From contig NZ_WMEA01000001.1 in the NCBI RefSeq assembly GCF_021735925.1, forward strand, positions 2,758,001-2,822,000: a DNA stretch of 64,000 nt, in the 5' to 3' direction. Of this stretch, positions 54,544 to 63,183 are shown in pieces (position 1 is the stretch's first letter; the number at the start of each line of letters is the position of its first letter). The notes beneath the pieces were generated by a model that searched no databases, was not told the origin of the DNA, and was given only the letters and a program-made list of their open reading frames with translations. The position numbers and the translations under genes are program-made. The DNA is from Loktanella sp. M215. Lineage in GTDB: Bacteria; Pseudomonadota; Alphaproteobacteria; Rhodobacterales; Rhodobacteraceae.

Positions 54544-55839
54544 TCAGTAGATCGGGAACCGTCCCATCAGTGCCTCGGCCTGACCGCGTACCTCTGCCTC
54601 GACCCCTGCGTTGTCGTCACCGTTGGCGACCAGACCGTCGATGACCTGCAGGATCATCCGGCCCACCTCGCGCGCCTCGGCCTCGCCCAGACCGCGTGTC
54701 GTGATCGCGGGCGTGCCGAGGCGGATGCCCGACGGTTTCATCGGCGGGGCGGGGTCGAAAGGAATGCCGTTCTTGTTGCAGGTGATGTGCGCGCGTCCCA
54801 GTGCCTCTTCGACCACCTTGCCGGACAGGCCCTTGGGGCGCAGATCCGCCAGCATCAGGTGCGTGTCGGTGCCGCCCGACACGATGTCCACGCCGCCCTG
54901 CTGCAGCGTGTCCGCCAGCGCGCGGGCGTTGTCGACCACCTGCCTGATGTAGTCCTTGTAGGCGGGCTGAAGGGCCTCGCCAAAGGCCACGGCCTTGGCG
55001 GCAATGACGTGCATCAAGGGGCCGCCTTGCAGGCCGGGAAAGACGGCTGAGTTCAGTTTCTTGCCCAGTTCCTCGTCATTCGACAGGATGATCCCGCCAC
55101 GCGGGCCGCGCAGGGTCTTGTGCGTCGTGGAGGTCACGACATCGGCGAAAGGAAGGGGCGAGGGGTGCATGCCACCGGCCACCAGACCTGCGAAGTGGGC
55201 CATATCCACGAACAGCTTCGCGCCCACGGAATCCGCGATGGCACGGAAGGCGGCAAAGTCGATGTGACGCGAATAGGCGGACCCGCCGGCGACGATGACC
55301 TTGGGTTTATGCTCTTCCGCCAGCTGCGCGGCCTGATCCATGTCGAGCAGATGGTCGTCCTCGCGCACGGAATAATGCACGGCGTTGAACCATTTGCCCG
55401 ATTGATTGACGCTCGCCCCGTGGGTCAGGTGACCGCCCGCGGCAAGGTTCAGGCCCAGAAACGTGTCGCCGGGCTGCATCAGCGTCATGAAGACGGCCTG
55501 GTTGGCCTGCGATCCGGAATTGGGCTGCACGTTGGCATAGGTGCAGCCGAACAGCTGCTTGAGGCGATCGCGGGCCAGATCCTCGGCCTGATCGACATAC
55601 TGGCAACCGCCATAGTAGCGGCGGCCCGGATAGCCTTCGGCATATTTGTTCGTCATAACAGAGCCCTGCGCGTCCATGACGGCGCGGCTGACGATGTTTT
55701 CCGACGCGATCAGCTCGATCTCGTCGCGCTGGCGGCCCAGTTCACGGGTGATCGTGCCCTGCACCTCCGGGTCCGTGTCTGTCAGCCGGCTGTGGAAAAA
55801 AGCGTGGCGCGCGTCCACGGCCTTCGTTGCGATGTTCAT
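54544..55839 (-). CDS. glyA: Serine hydroxymethyltransferase
   Basis: GlyA adds the C1 unit of methylene-THF to glycine to make serine, the carbon-fixing step of the serine cycle. The 431-aa PLP enzyme has [60 protein letters not shown] and the PLP lysine in [20 protein letters not shown]. It lies 24 nt after ppc and is probably a dedicated serine-cycle copy; whether a housekeeping copy exists elsewhere cannot be seen. Confidence 0.97.
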   Translation of the reverse strand: MNIATKAVDARHAFFHSRLTDTDPEVQGTITRELGRQRDEIELIASENIVSRAVMDAQGSVMTNKYAEGYPGRRYYGGCQYVDQAEDLARDRLKQLFGCTYANVQPNSGSQANQAVFMTLMQPGDTFLGLNLAAGGHLTHGASVNQSGKWFNAVHYSVREDDHLLDMDQAAQLAEEHKPKVIVAGGSAYSRHIDFAAFRAIADSVGAKLFVDMAHFAGLVAGGMHPSPLPFADVVTSTTHKTLRGPRGGIILSNDEELGKKLNSAVFPGLQGGPLMHVIAAKAVAFGEALQPAYKDYIRQVVDNARALADTLQQGGVDIVSGGTDTHLMLADLRPKGLSGKVVEEALGRAHITCNKNGIPFDPAPPMKPSGIRLGTPAITTRGLGEAEAREVGRMILQVIDGLVANGDDNAGVEAEVRGQAEALMGRFPIY

Positions 55840-55863
55840 GGTTCTCTCTCCCTGAGGTTTTGT

Positions 55864-58611
55864 TCAACCGGTCCAGCCCAACCCGCTGGATATGACGTGA
55901 ATGGACATGAGCAGGCTGTCGACGTCCGCGGGGTCCGCGCTGTCCGCGCCGCCCGCGCGACGGACCCGGTCAAGCAGGTCGATCTGCATCCGGTGGACGC
56001 CGATCATCTGGGGGCGGATCGCGTCGGCCTGCGCGCGGTAGTCCGGGAACCGCCGCGACAGGTCGCCCCCGCCGGTGACGGCAAGGATCATGTTGCGCGT
56101 CAGGTCGTATTCCCGCTCGATCTTGGCAAAGACCGCGTCGCGCACGGCGTCGTCCTGCACCAGCCCGGCGTAGGCGCGGGCGATGGCCATGTCGGCCTGG
56201 AACAGCACCTTTTCAGCCTCGTCGATCACCAGCCGGAACAGGCGCGACCGTTCGAACATGCGGCGCAGCAGGTCCAACCCGTCGTCGCCGCGCACCCGGG
56301 TAAAGGACGACAGGGCCGACCCGATGCCGTACCAGCCGGTCAGCATGTGGCGGTTCTGGCTCCACGCGAAAACCCAAGGGATCGCGCGCAGGTCGCTGAG
56401 GTCGCGCACGCCGGTGCCAAAGCGTTTCGCAGGGCGCGAGCCGATCTTCAGCAGCGCCAGTTCCTCGACGGGGCTGGCCGCGTTGAAATAGTCGATGAAG
56501 CCCTGCGTGCCTGTCAGGTCGAGGTATTTCACCTGGCTCAGACCGGCGAGGGCCGCCAGCGCCTCGTTGAACTCCGGCGAATCCGACGACCGGCGGTCGG
56601 TCGGCTGTTCCAGCGTATGCCGCAGTACGGCGGCGGTCAGGAATTCGAGGTTGCCCAGCGCCGTGCCGCGGTTCGCGAACTTGGCCGAGACGATTTCGCC
56701 CTGTTCGGTCACGCGCAGGCGGCCGTCGACGGTGCCTTCGGGCTGGGCGGCAATGGCGCGCCCGGCGGGGGCGCCGCCCCGGCTGACCGATCCGCCGCGG
56801 CCGTGAAAGAACGAGATGGCGATGCGATGCCTGGCACCGATGCGCTGCACGGCGGTCTGCGCCTTCGACAGCTCCCAGTTGGAGGTCAGAAACCCGCCGT
56901 CCTTGTTGCTGTCCGAATAGCCCAGCATGATTTCCTGCGCGTCGCCGTGATCGCGGATCGCGCGGCGCACGGTGCGGTTGGCGAACAGAGTCTCCAGTAT
57001 GTCGGTCGCGGCGCGTAGGTCGTCGATCGTTTCCAGCAGCGGCACGACCTCAATGTGCAGCGGCGCGTCCTGCGCGGCGTCGGCGGCGGTCGCCGTCCAG
57101 CGGGCCAGCAGATAGACCGCGAGGATGTCGTCGGCCGAGGTCGTCATCGACAGGATGAAGGCACCGATTGCGCCGCGCTCGCGGGCGCGTGTCTCTGCCA
57201 TCAGGCGGAACAGGTCGAGCGTCTCTACCGCTTCCTCCGGCAGGTCAGCGGTATCCATATCCAGCGCCGTGTCGTGTTGCAGCACATGGGCGATGACCTG
57301 CGACCACGCCGGGCTGCCTTCATCCGGCACCACCTCGCCGCGCGCGCGCAGGACGGCGGCGACGGTGCGGTTGATGACCGTGGCGTTCTGCCGGATATCG
57401 AGGGACACGGTATGAAAGCCGAAGGTCTCGATCCGGCGCATCAGGGGCCGGGTGCGCCGGGCCGAGGTGTTCTGTGCCCCCACCGCCAGCAGGCCGGCGT
57501 CCAGCGCCGTCACGGCCGTCAGGAACTCGCGCGCGTTGCGGAAGGGGGTCGCCTGCGGCGTCTCGCCCGCATCCGCAGCAATCGTGGCATTCAGCCGGAT
57601 CAGCAGGGCCGTGGCGCCTTGCCGGAACGGCTCTGCCGCGTTGTGCCACCGGGTCGTGTCGGCCGCCGGCCCGCACAGGTCGAGCTGTTCCGCCACCATC
57701 GCCAACAGCGGCTGCGGCACGTCGGCCACCGACAGGCTGAGCGACAGGTCATGGCACATCTGGTCCAGCACTGGCCGGTAGGACGCCAATGCCGCGCGCC
57801 TGTATGCGCGCAAAGCCGCGCGGGTGACATCGGCGGTCACATGCGGGTTGCCGTCGCGGTCGCCGCCGATCCAGCTGGAAAACCGCAGGAAGGCACCGGG
57901 GGTCGCGTCATAGGACAGACGGCGCAGGGCGTCGGTCAGCATCTCGTGCAGGGTCGGCACGGCGTCATAAAGGACTTCGCCAAAGAAATAGAGGCCCCAG
58001 GCCACCTCTTGTGCCACAGTGGGCTTTTCCAGACGCAACTCTCCGGTCAGCCACAGAAGCTCGATTTCAGAGGTCAGCGCCTGTAGATGGGCGTCTTCTT
58101 CGCGCGGGGCCCAGCTGCGCCCCAGAAGGTCCGTCAGGCGGCGATAGATGCGGCGATGGTTGGCCAGTACCGTGACGCGCTTGGTCTCGGTCGGGTGTGC
58201 GGTCATCGTCGGGCCGACCCGCAGCCGGCGCACCGCCGCGTTGACCGTGGCGGCAGAGGCGCCGGACTGCGCGACCCGGCCCAGCACTTCGGCAAAGGAT
58301 CCCGCGATATCCGCCGCTTCGCCCGCGCGTTCGGTCGTCCGGCGCTGCTGCACCGCTTCGAACTCGCGCGCGATGGCCAGAAGCTGATGCCATGTGCCCA
58401 GCAGTTGCAGCGCCAGAAACCGGTCGCTGCGCGCCACAAGGTTGATCGGTGTATGGCCGTCCAGCAGACGCGCCACGTCGGGGATCTGGCCTTGCGTCAC
58501 CGCGATCAGGCTGCGCTTGAGGATCGCGCGCACGCCAGAGGCATCGCCGCTCGGTGCGGGGTCGGTGGCATCTGTCCGTGGCGCTGGCGCCCGTGTTTTG
58601 GTCTGGAGCAT
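55864..58611 (-). CDS. ppc: Phosphoenolpyruvate carboxylase
   Basis: It carboxylates PEP to oxaloacetate, the second carbon-fixation step of the serine cycle. The 915-aa product has the catalytic His in VGPTMTAHPTETKRVTVLAN, FHGRGGSVSRGGAPAGRAIA, the catalytic Lys region in IMLGYSDSNKDGGFLTSNWE and the C-terminal NRHMLTGWYGIGSAL. The terminal GW(T)G replaces the usual NTG end, as in some serine-cycle bacteria. I start at ATG 58611; the 13 extra upstream codons are unlikely. First gene of ppc-glyA. Confidence 0.96.
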   Translation of the reverse strand: MLQTKTRAPAPRTDATDPAPSGDASGVRAILKRSLIAVTQGQIPDVARLLDGHTPINLVARSDRFLALQLLGTWHQLLAIAREFEAVQQRRTTERAGEAADIAGSFAEVLGRVAQSGASAATVNAAVRRLRVGPTMTAHPTETKRVTVLANHRRIYRRLTDLLGRSWAPREEDAHLQALTSEIELLWLTGELRLEKPTVAQEVAWGLYFFGEVLYDAVPTLHEMLTDALRRLSYDATPGAFLRFSSWIGGDRDGNPHVTADVTRAALRAYRRAALASYRPVLDQMCHDLSLSLSVADVPQPLLAMVAEQLDLCGPAADTTRWHNAAEPFRQGATALLIRLNATIAADAGETPQATPFRNAREFLTAVTALDAGLLAVGAQNTSARRTRPLMRRIETFGFHTVSLDIRQNATVINRTVAAVLRARGEVVPDEGSPAWSQVIAHVLQHDTALDMDTADLPEEAVETLDLFRLMAETRARERGAIGAFILSMTTSADDILAVYLLARWTATAADAAQDAPLHIEVVPLLETIDDLRAATDILETLFANRTVRRAIRDHGDAQEIMLGYSDSNKDGGFLTSNWELSKAQTAVQRIGARHRIAISFFHGRGGSVSRGGAPAGRAIAAQPEGTVDGRLRVTEQGEIVSAKFANRGTALGNLEFLTAAVLRHTLEQPTDRRSSDSPEFNEALAALAGLSQVKYLDLTGTQGFIDYFNAASPVEELALLKIGSRPAKRFGTGVRDLSDLRAIPWVFAWSQNRHMLTGWYGIGSALSSFTRVRGDDGLDLLRRMFERSRLFRLVIDEAEKVLFQADMAIARAYAGLVQDDAVRDAVFAKIEREYDLTRNMILAVTGGGDLSRRFPDYRAQADAIRPQMIGVHRMQIDLLDRVRRAGGADSADPADVDSLLMSIHVISSGLGWTG

Positions 58612-58697
58612 GATCGGTGACCTTGCGTCGGGGGTTGACCCCCATGACACACCGATTGTCCCGCCCGCGACAGAACCGTTGGTATAGAAACCCCCCG

Positions 58698-58730
58698 CCG
58701 ACGGGTAGGGTCCTGCCTTACCCGATCGGG
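58698..58730 (-). promoter_or_regulatory. Shared serine-cycle motif, ppc copy (double site)
   Basis: Minus strand: CCCGATCGGGTAAGG (58716-58730), then after 5 nt CCCTACCCGTCGG (58698-58710), an imperfect inverted copy of the same motif. Downstream, TATACC (58681-58686 reversed) could be a -10. It sits 87-119 nt before ppc. The remaining DNA between ppc and the methyltransferase remnant (58731-58969) shows nothing recognisable. Confidence 0.7.
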
Positions 58731-59233
58731 CAGATCACGCGCAAGACAAGGCAATGGCGGGCCGTCCGCGCGCGGCTTTGGCGCGCGAGACTGGCGAAAG
58801 ACCGGATCGCAGTGATGCGGCCGCCCCGCGATGCGCGCCCGTACCAATTGCGGGCCCGATGGTCGCACCGGTGTCAAGGCTCTGCGCCGTGGCGCATGCG
58901 CGGGCGCGTATTTCCGGGTCCGCGAGGGCAGGGCCGTTAGTCGCGGGGGAGAAGTCCGCTGCCGCTGGGTCAGGCGGCGAACCGTCCGCCTGCGACGATC
59001 CGGGCCATGCCCATGGTTGTCAGCGTCGCCAGCAAGGGCCGGACGGTCGTTGCGCGGCCAGCGGGCAAACTGGTGGGCGACCTGTGCGGGGAAGGCCACT
59101 CCAAGATCGCCCAGAGTGCGGTGCACGGCGGACATCTGATCTGGCAAAGACTTTGAGGTGCCCCCCGAAAACTGGACACTGACGTAAGCTCCGATTTGCT
59201 GTCTGTTGATCTTCACCACGAAGGAGATCGAAG

Positions 59234-59527
59234 ATGTCGAAACGAAAGCAGCACGCCCCTGAGTTCAAGGCGAAGGTGGCGCTTGAGGCGCTGAAAGGTG
59301 AGGCGACGGTGTCGGAGCTGGCGAGCCGGTTCGGCGTGCATCCGACGATGATCAACCAATGGAAACGTGCGCTGCTGGATGGCGCGTCCGGTGTCTTTGA
59401 ACGCGGCGGCCGCAAGACGCCGGTCATCGATGAAGACCAGGTCAGGGATCTGCATGCCAAGATCGGGGAGCTGGCGGTGGCCAACTCTTTTTTGGAAAGA
59501 AAGCTCAAACCTTGGGGCGGGAAGTGA
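59234..59527 (+). CDS. IS3-family transposase OrfA
   Basis: The 97-aa helix-turn-helix protein (HAPEFKAKVALEALKGEATV, then SELASRFGVHPTMINQWKRA) binds the IS ends. A leucine-zipper-like C-terminus follows. It ends with the GTGA overlap that starts OrfB. Confidence 0.92.
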   Translation: MSKRKQHAPEFKAKVALEALKGEATVSELASRFGVHPTMINQWKRALLDGASGVFERGGRKTPVIDEDQVRDLHAKIGELAVANSFLERKLKPWGGK

Positions 59528-60387
59528 GGCGCAGCATGGTCGAGCGCGACCATCCGGACCTGTCGATTGGCCAGCAGTGCGCGCTTCTGTCGATACCGCG
59601 GTCGTCGTTTTATTACATGCCGCAGGGTGAGACGGAGCAGAACCTCGCGCTGATGCGGCTGATCGACGTGCAATTCCTGGAGACGCCCTTCTTCGGCGTG
59701 CGCCAGATGACGTGGCACCTGCGCAACGAGGGACACGCGGTGAACGAGAAGCGCATCCGTCGGCTTATGCGCCTGATTGGTTTGATGCCAATCTACCAGA
59801 AACCCAACACCAGCAAGCCGGCGAATGGGCACAAGACCTATCCCTACCTCTTGCGCGGGCTGCGCGTAGAGCGGCCCAATCAGGTTTGGTGCGTGGACAT
59901 CACCTACCTGCCGATGCGCAGAGGGTTTCTCTATCTGGTGGCGATCATGGACTGGCACACCCGAATGGTTCTGGCCTGGCGGATCTCGAACACGCTGGAC
60001 GCCGACTTCTGCGTCGACGCGCTGAACGAGGCAATCTATCGGTTCGGGCCACCTGACATCATGAACAGCGATCAGGGATCGCAGTTCACATCGTTTGCCT
60101 GGACAGATCGCCTGCGGCGGTCGGGCGTCCGTATATCGATGGATGGCAAGGGCCGCTACTTGGACAACATCTTCATCGAGCGCCTGTGGCGCACGCTGAA
60201 ATACGAGTGCGTCTATCTGCATGTCTGGGAGACCGGGTCTCAGGCCCGCGCGGGTGTCCGGACATGGATGGGGTTCTACAATCACCGCCGCCCGCACAAA
60301 GCCCTTGGCGGCCAACCACCGGCCGTAGTCTACTCGCTGAAAGTCGAAGCAACGCAACCCGATCAGCAGGAGCAGATCAGAGCTTAG
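59524..60387 (+). CDS. IS3-family transposase OrfB (DDE integrase)
   Basis: The catalytic subunit. The DDE residues are visible: Asp in VWCVDITYLPMRRGFLYLVA, Asp in IMNSDQGSQFTSFAW and Glu in LDNIFIERLWRTLKYECVYL. A HTH_21 region precedes it (FGVRQMTWHLRNEGHAVNEK). I place the start at GTG 59524, overlapping the OrfA TGA; a TTG at 59512 or production by -1 frameshifting as an OrfAB fusion are alternatives. Confidence 0.9.
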   Translation: MRRSMVERDHPDLSIGQQCALLSIPRSSFYYMPQGETEQNLALMRLIDVQFLETPFFGVRQMTWHLRNEGHAVNEKRIRRLMRLIGLMPIYQKPNTSKPANGHKTYPYLLRGLRVERPNQVWCVDITYLPMRRGFLYLVAIMDWHTRMVLAWRISNTLDADFCVDALNEAIYRFGPPDIMNSDQGSQFTSFAWTDRLRRSGVRISMDGKGRYLDNIFIERLWRTLKYECVYLHVWETGSQARAGVRTWMGFYNHRRPHKALGGQPPAVVYSLKVEATQPDQQEQIRA

Positions 60388-61845
60388 AAAGCGCCAGATC
60401 CTGTCCAAGGGAAGGGGAGCACCTCACTTCGCCCAGGGCGCCTTGACAGCGGTCGCCGCGACACCGAGGTCCATGGCCCCCTGATCCGGCACAGCGAACA
60501 GTAGCGACAGCGGTGTCTTTCGGTCGTTCAGATGAGGCTCCAGCACACGGCTGTTGAAGGTCTGGCGCAGGAAGGTCGTCGTGATGAAGCCCATGCGGCG
60601 GGTGTCCTTGGCCTTTGCCTTGTCGCTCCCGAGCTTCAAGGCGCGGGTGGCGAGGGCTGCCTTCTCCCACCAGAATATGACGAAATCGGCGCTTTGCGGC
60701 ATCTTGGGTTAGGCTGTCCACAGCGCCTCGGCATAGCCGTCGCCCAGTGCGTCCCGCATCCGGCTGGCGCCGATGAAGGGCGGGTTGCCGACGATGAAAT
60801 CCGCCTCTGGCCATTTCGCGGGTTTCGGGTTGGCGTCGTCGATGATCTGCCCCCGCGCATCGGGGTCAGGGTCGGGGATGGGCTGGCTGGTGATCGTGGT
60901 CTCGCCGTCCCAGCGGGTGACGGGCGCGCCGTCCGCGTCCAGCCAGGGCGTCACCGCGTCCCATGTCCGCACGGCGTCCCGGTTTTCGATGGTCTTGATA
61001 TCGCGCAGGACAGGCTCTGCCGGACTGGCCTTGCCGCGGGTGCAAAAATGCCATTGCAGGTAGCCGATCCACAGCACCAGTTCCGCCACCGCGGCGGCCC
61101 ATGGGTTCAGCTTGATCCCCAGAAACGGGTGCGGATCTACCGTATGCCCTTCGAGCGAGAGTGACACCTGATCCTCGCCCCGCTGGGTCATGACGACGGT
61201 GACTTCGCCTTCCAACCGCTACATCGGTTCAAGCGCCACTTACAGGAAGTTACCGGACCCGCAGGCGGGGGCCAGCACCCGGATCGCGCAGATGCGGCGG
61301 TGAAAGGCCTTGACGAGGTTTAGCGCGTCCTTCTGCCGGCTCTGATCGGTCAGGATCAGAGCAGAGGCCTGCACGGCGACCCAGTCAGCGCGCAGCGGTT
61401 CCATCACGGTCGGGTTCACCAGCCGCTTGACATAGGCGGGGGGGGGTAGTGGGCGCCCAGCTTGTGCCGGTCCTTTGGCGGCAGGGCGCATTCCAGCAGA
61501 GTGCCGAAGTGAGCTGCTGCCGGTTTTGTGGACACGAAGATAAGATCGTGACCATTGAACTGGAGAGTGGATATGACGAGACGGAAGTTTAGCCGCGAGT
61601 TCAAGATCGAGGCGGTAAGGCTGGTGACCGAGCGAGGCGTTGCGGTCGCTCAGGCGTGCCGGGACCTGGATCTTGCGGAGAGCGTGGCTCGCGTCGCTGG
61701 ATGCGGGAATTGATGGGAGCGCCTGTTGCGGCGTTTCCCGGCAATGGCTTGCAACGCGCAGAATTGGCCGAGATTGCGACCCTGAAGAGAGAGGTCGCCA
61801 AGCTCAAGGCGGAGCGTGACATCCTAAAAAAGGGCGAGCCATGTG

Positions 61846-61870
61846 CGCCATTGGTTCGAGCACAATGGCG
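61846..61870. repeat. Palindrome H1 inside the decayed IS
   Basis: CGCCATTG and CAATGGCG (8-bp perfect arms) around GTTCGAGCA. The surrounding about 38 nt (61836-61873) recur in inverted orientation at 62397-62436. GCGAGC stands directly on both sides (61834-61839 and 61868-61873). Confidence 0.75.
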
Positions 61871-61936
61871 AGCGCCTACTTCGCGCGGGAAGCGACATGA
61901 CGTTCGCTTTCGTGGCAAAGCATCGGCACATTTGGC

Positions 61937-61968
61937 CCCTCTCGGCGATGCACGCATCGCCGAGAGGG
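61937..61968. repeat. Palindrome H4 inside the decayed IS
   Basis: CCCTCTCGGCGATGC and its exact complement form a 15-bp perfect stem with the 2-nt loop AC. It falls in the transposase frame between HIWPLS and MCAVLGVS, where relatives have no extra residues as far as I recall. Confidence 0.75.
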
Positions 61969-62396
61969 CAACGGGATCAGCTGGATGTGCGCGGTGCTGG
62001 GCGTCTCCCCGATCCGGCTTTCATGCCTGGCTCAGAAGGCCGATAAGCGAACGCGCGGCTCAGGATGCAAAGCTCGTCCAGTCGATCGACAAGAGCTTCA
62101 AGGCCAGCGATCGCACCTATGGCGCCCGCCGGGTCTGGCGTGACGTTCTGGAAGAAGGTCTCGCATGTGGACTGCACCGGATCGAACGCTTGATGCGGCT
62201 AAATGCAATGAGAGCGCGGCCCAAACGCCGCGGGAACCCGAAGGATGACGGCGAGCGGTCGGTCATCGCCGACAACATCCTTGACCGCGACTTCACAGCA
62301 GACCGGCCGAACCAGAAGTGGCTTGCCGACTTCACCTACATCTGGACCGCAGAGGGCTGGCTCTACGTGGCGGTCGTGCTGGACCTGTTCTCCAGG

Positions 62397-62436
62397 GTTC
62401 GCCATTGTGCTTGAACCAATGGCGCATCAATGGCTC
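62397..62436. repeat. Palindrome H2 inside the decayed IS (inverted copy of H1)
   Basis: CGCCATTG (62400-62407) and CAATGGCG (62417-62424) around TGCTTGAAC. Read in reverse complement it matches H1 over about 38 nt with few differences. It interrupts the transposase right after LDLFS. Confidence 0.75.
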
Positions 62437-62504
62437 ACCGTCGGCTGGTCCATGAAGGCGGAACGGGATGCTTCACTGGTCATGGATGCGCTGATCCCTC
62501 TCAT

Positions 62505-62541
62505 GGTTTGCCAGTCATTCCACCGGAATGACCTGCAAACC
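62505..62541. repeat. Palindrome H3 inside the decayed IS
   Basis: GGTTTGCCAGTCATTCC and GGAATGACCTGCAAACC pair at 15 of 17 positions with loop ACC. It lies between the MDAL and WRRGKADALLHHSDQG stretches of the transposase. Confidence 0.72.
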
Positions 62542-62922
62542 ACTGCCGGGCAGCGGATGGCCGTCTGGCGGCGCGGAAAGGCTGACGCGCTGCTCCATCA
62601 CTCAGACCAAGGATCGCAATATACCAGTGAGCAGTTTCAGCGCCTGCTGCTGGACAACGGCATCATTTGCCGGGTGAGCCGTGCGGGCAATGTGTGGGAC
62701 AACTCAGCAATGGAGAGCTTCTTCTCGTCGCTGAAGATCGAACGGACAGCCCGCAAGGTCTACCGCACCCGTGACGCGGCACGCGCCGACGTGTTCGACT
62801 ACATCGAGCGCTTTTACAATCCGAGGCGACGGCATTCGAAGCTGGGCTATCTCAGCCCTATGGCGTTCGAGGACCGAGCTATGCAAACCTAACCCGGTGT
62901 CCACGAAACCGGCAGCAGCTCA

Positions 62923-63183
62923 CGGGCGAGTGCGGCGGCGAAGGCGAAGCTCGCGACCGATCCCGCCGCCTAGGACCGTCTGCGCGACATGATGCGCGTC
63001 GATGACGATGCAGAGTTCAAGGCCCTGCAGGAGGGCTTCAATGCCGGAACACCCGCCGCTGGCGCCGTCGATCTGGCCGCGGCGGACCGGATGCTGAAGG
63101 TCATGGCCGACCTGGGCGGTTCAGACCTTGTGGGCGAGGTCACGGCGCTGCCGGACGGCCTGTTCTATATACCCGCCGAATGA
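62923..63183 (+). pseudogene. ABC transporter substrate-binding protein, C-terminal remnant
   Basis: The frame directly after the IS reads RASAAAKAKLATDPAA, a TAG stop (62971-62973), then DRLRDMMRVDDDAEFKALQE, AADRMLKVMADLGGSDLVGE and ends LPDGLFYIPAE. This is the C-terminal end of an NMT1/THI5-like (TauA/SsuA-type) solute-binding protein. The 5' part is missing at the IS, and the TAG replaces a codon likely to have been TGG. The stop overlaps the ATPase start (ATGA). A short reinitiated piece from ATG 62989 cannot function. Confidence 0.78.

Larger units (their letters stand above)
59154..60426 (+). mobile_element. IS3-family insertion sequence, intact
   Basis: About 1273 bp. Ends: TGAGGTGCCCCCC (left) and the inverse of the right end TGAGGTGCTCCCC form imperfect terminal repeats, extending to TGGACA. 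The flanking CTT at 59151-59153 and CTT at 60427-60429 form a 3-bp target duplication, as expected for IS3-family transposition. Two overlapping transposase frames are intact, so this is a recent insertion. It sits inside the methyltransferase pseudogene. Confidence 0.9.
58970..61509 (-). pseudogene. DNA adenine methyltransferase pseudogene, split by an IS
   Basis: Fragments of one large N6-adenine methyltransferase (MmeI-like class I type) can be read from 61509 down to 58970: GTLLECALPPKDRHKLGAHY; a G9-run frameshift (61438-61446); motif I APACGSGNFL then TAA where Tyr is expected (61240-61242); a TAG (in-frame, about 61222); HPFLGIKLNPWAAAVAELVL; catalytic NPPFIGASRMRDAL; another TAA (60709-60711); then FWWEKAALATRALKL up to the IS at 60426. 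The C-terminus resumes beyond the IS at 59153 (SLPDQMSAVHRTLGDLG) and ends GMARIVAGGRFAA at 58970 after one more frameshift. The 5' end is cut by the second IS. Confidence 0.82.
61573..62892 (+). pseudogene. Broken transposase orfA-orfB of the second IS
   Basis: OrfA begins MTRRKFSREFKIEAVRLVTE at 61573 but an indel at about 61687 leads to TGA at 61711. Homology continues in other frames: ELAEIATLKREVAKLKAERD, SDMTFAFVAKHRHIWPL, WLRRPISERAAQDAKLVQSI, TADRPNQKWLADFTYIW (first Asp), HHSDQGSQYTSEQFQRLLLD (second Asp) and DNSAMESFFSSLKIERTARK (Glu). At least five frame changes are needed, and palindromic segments are embedded at four of the breaks. No functional product is possible. Confidence 0.87.
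61510..62922 (+). mobile_element. IS3-family insertion sequence, decayed
   Basis: About 1413 bp. Left end TGAGCTGCTGCCGGTTTTG and inverse right end TGAGCTGCTGCCGGTTTCG match at 18 of 19 bases and continue in GTGGACAC. Flanks (AAG / CGG) show no target duplication, and the two sides belong to different genes, so a deletion or recombination has occurred at this IS. The transposase is broken many times. Confidence 0.88.
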
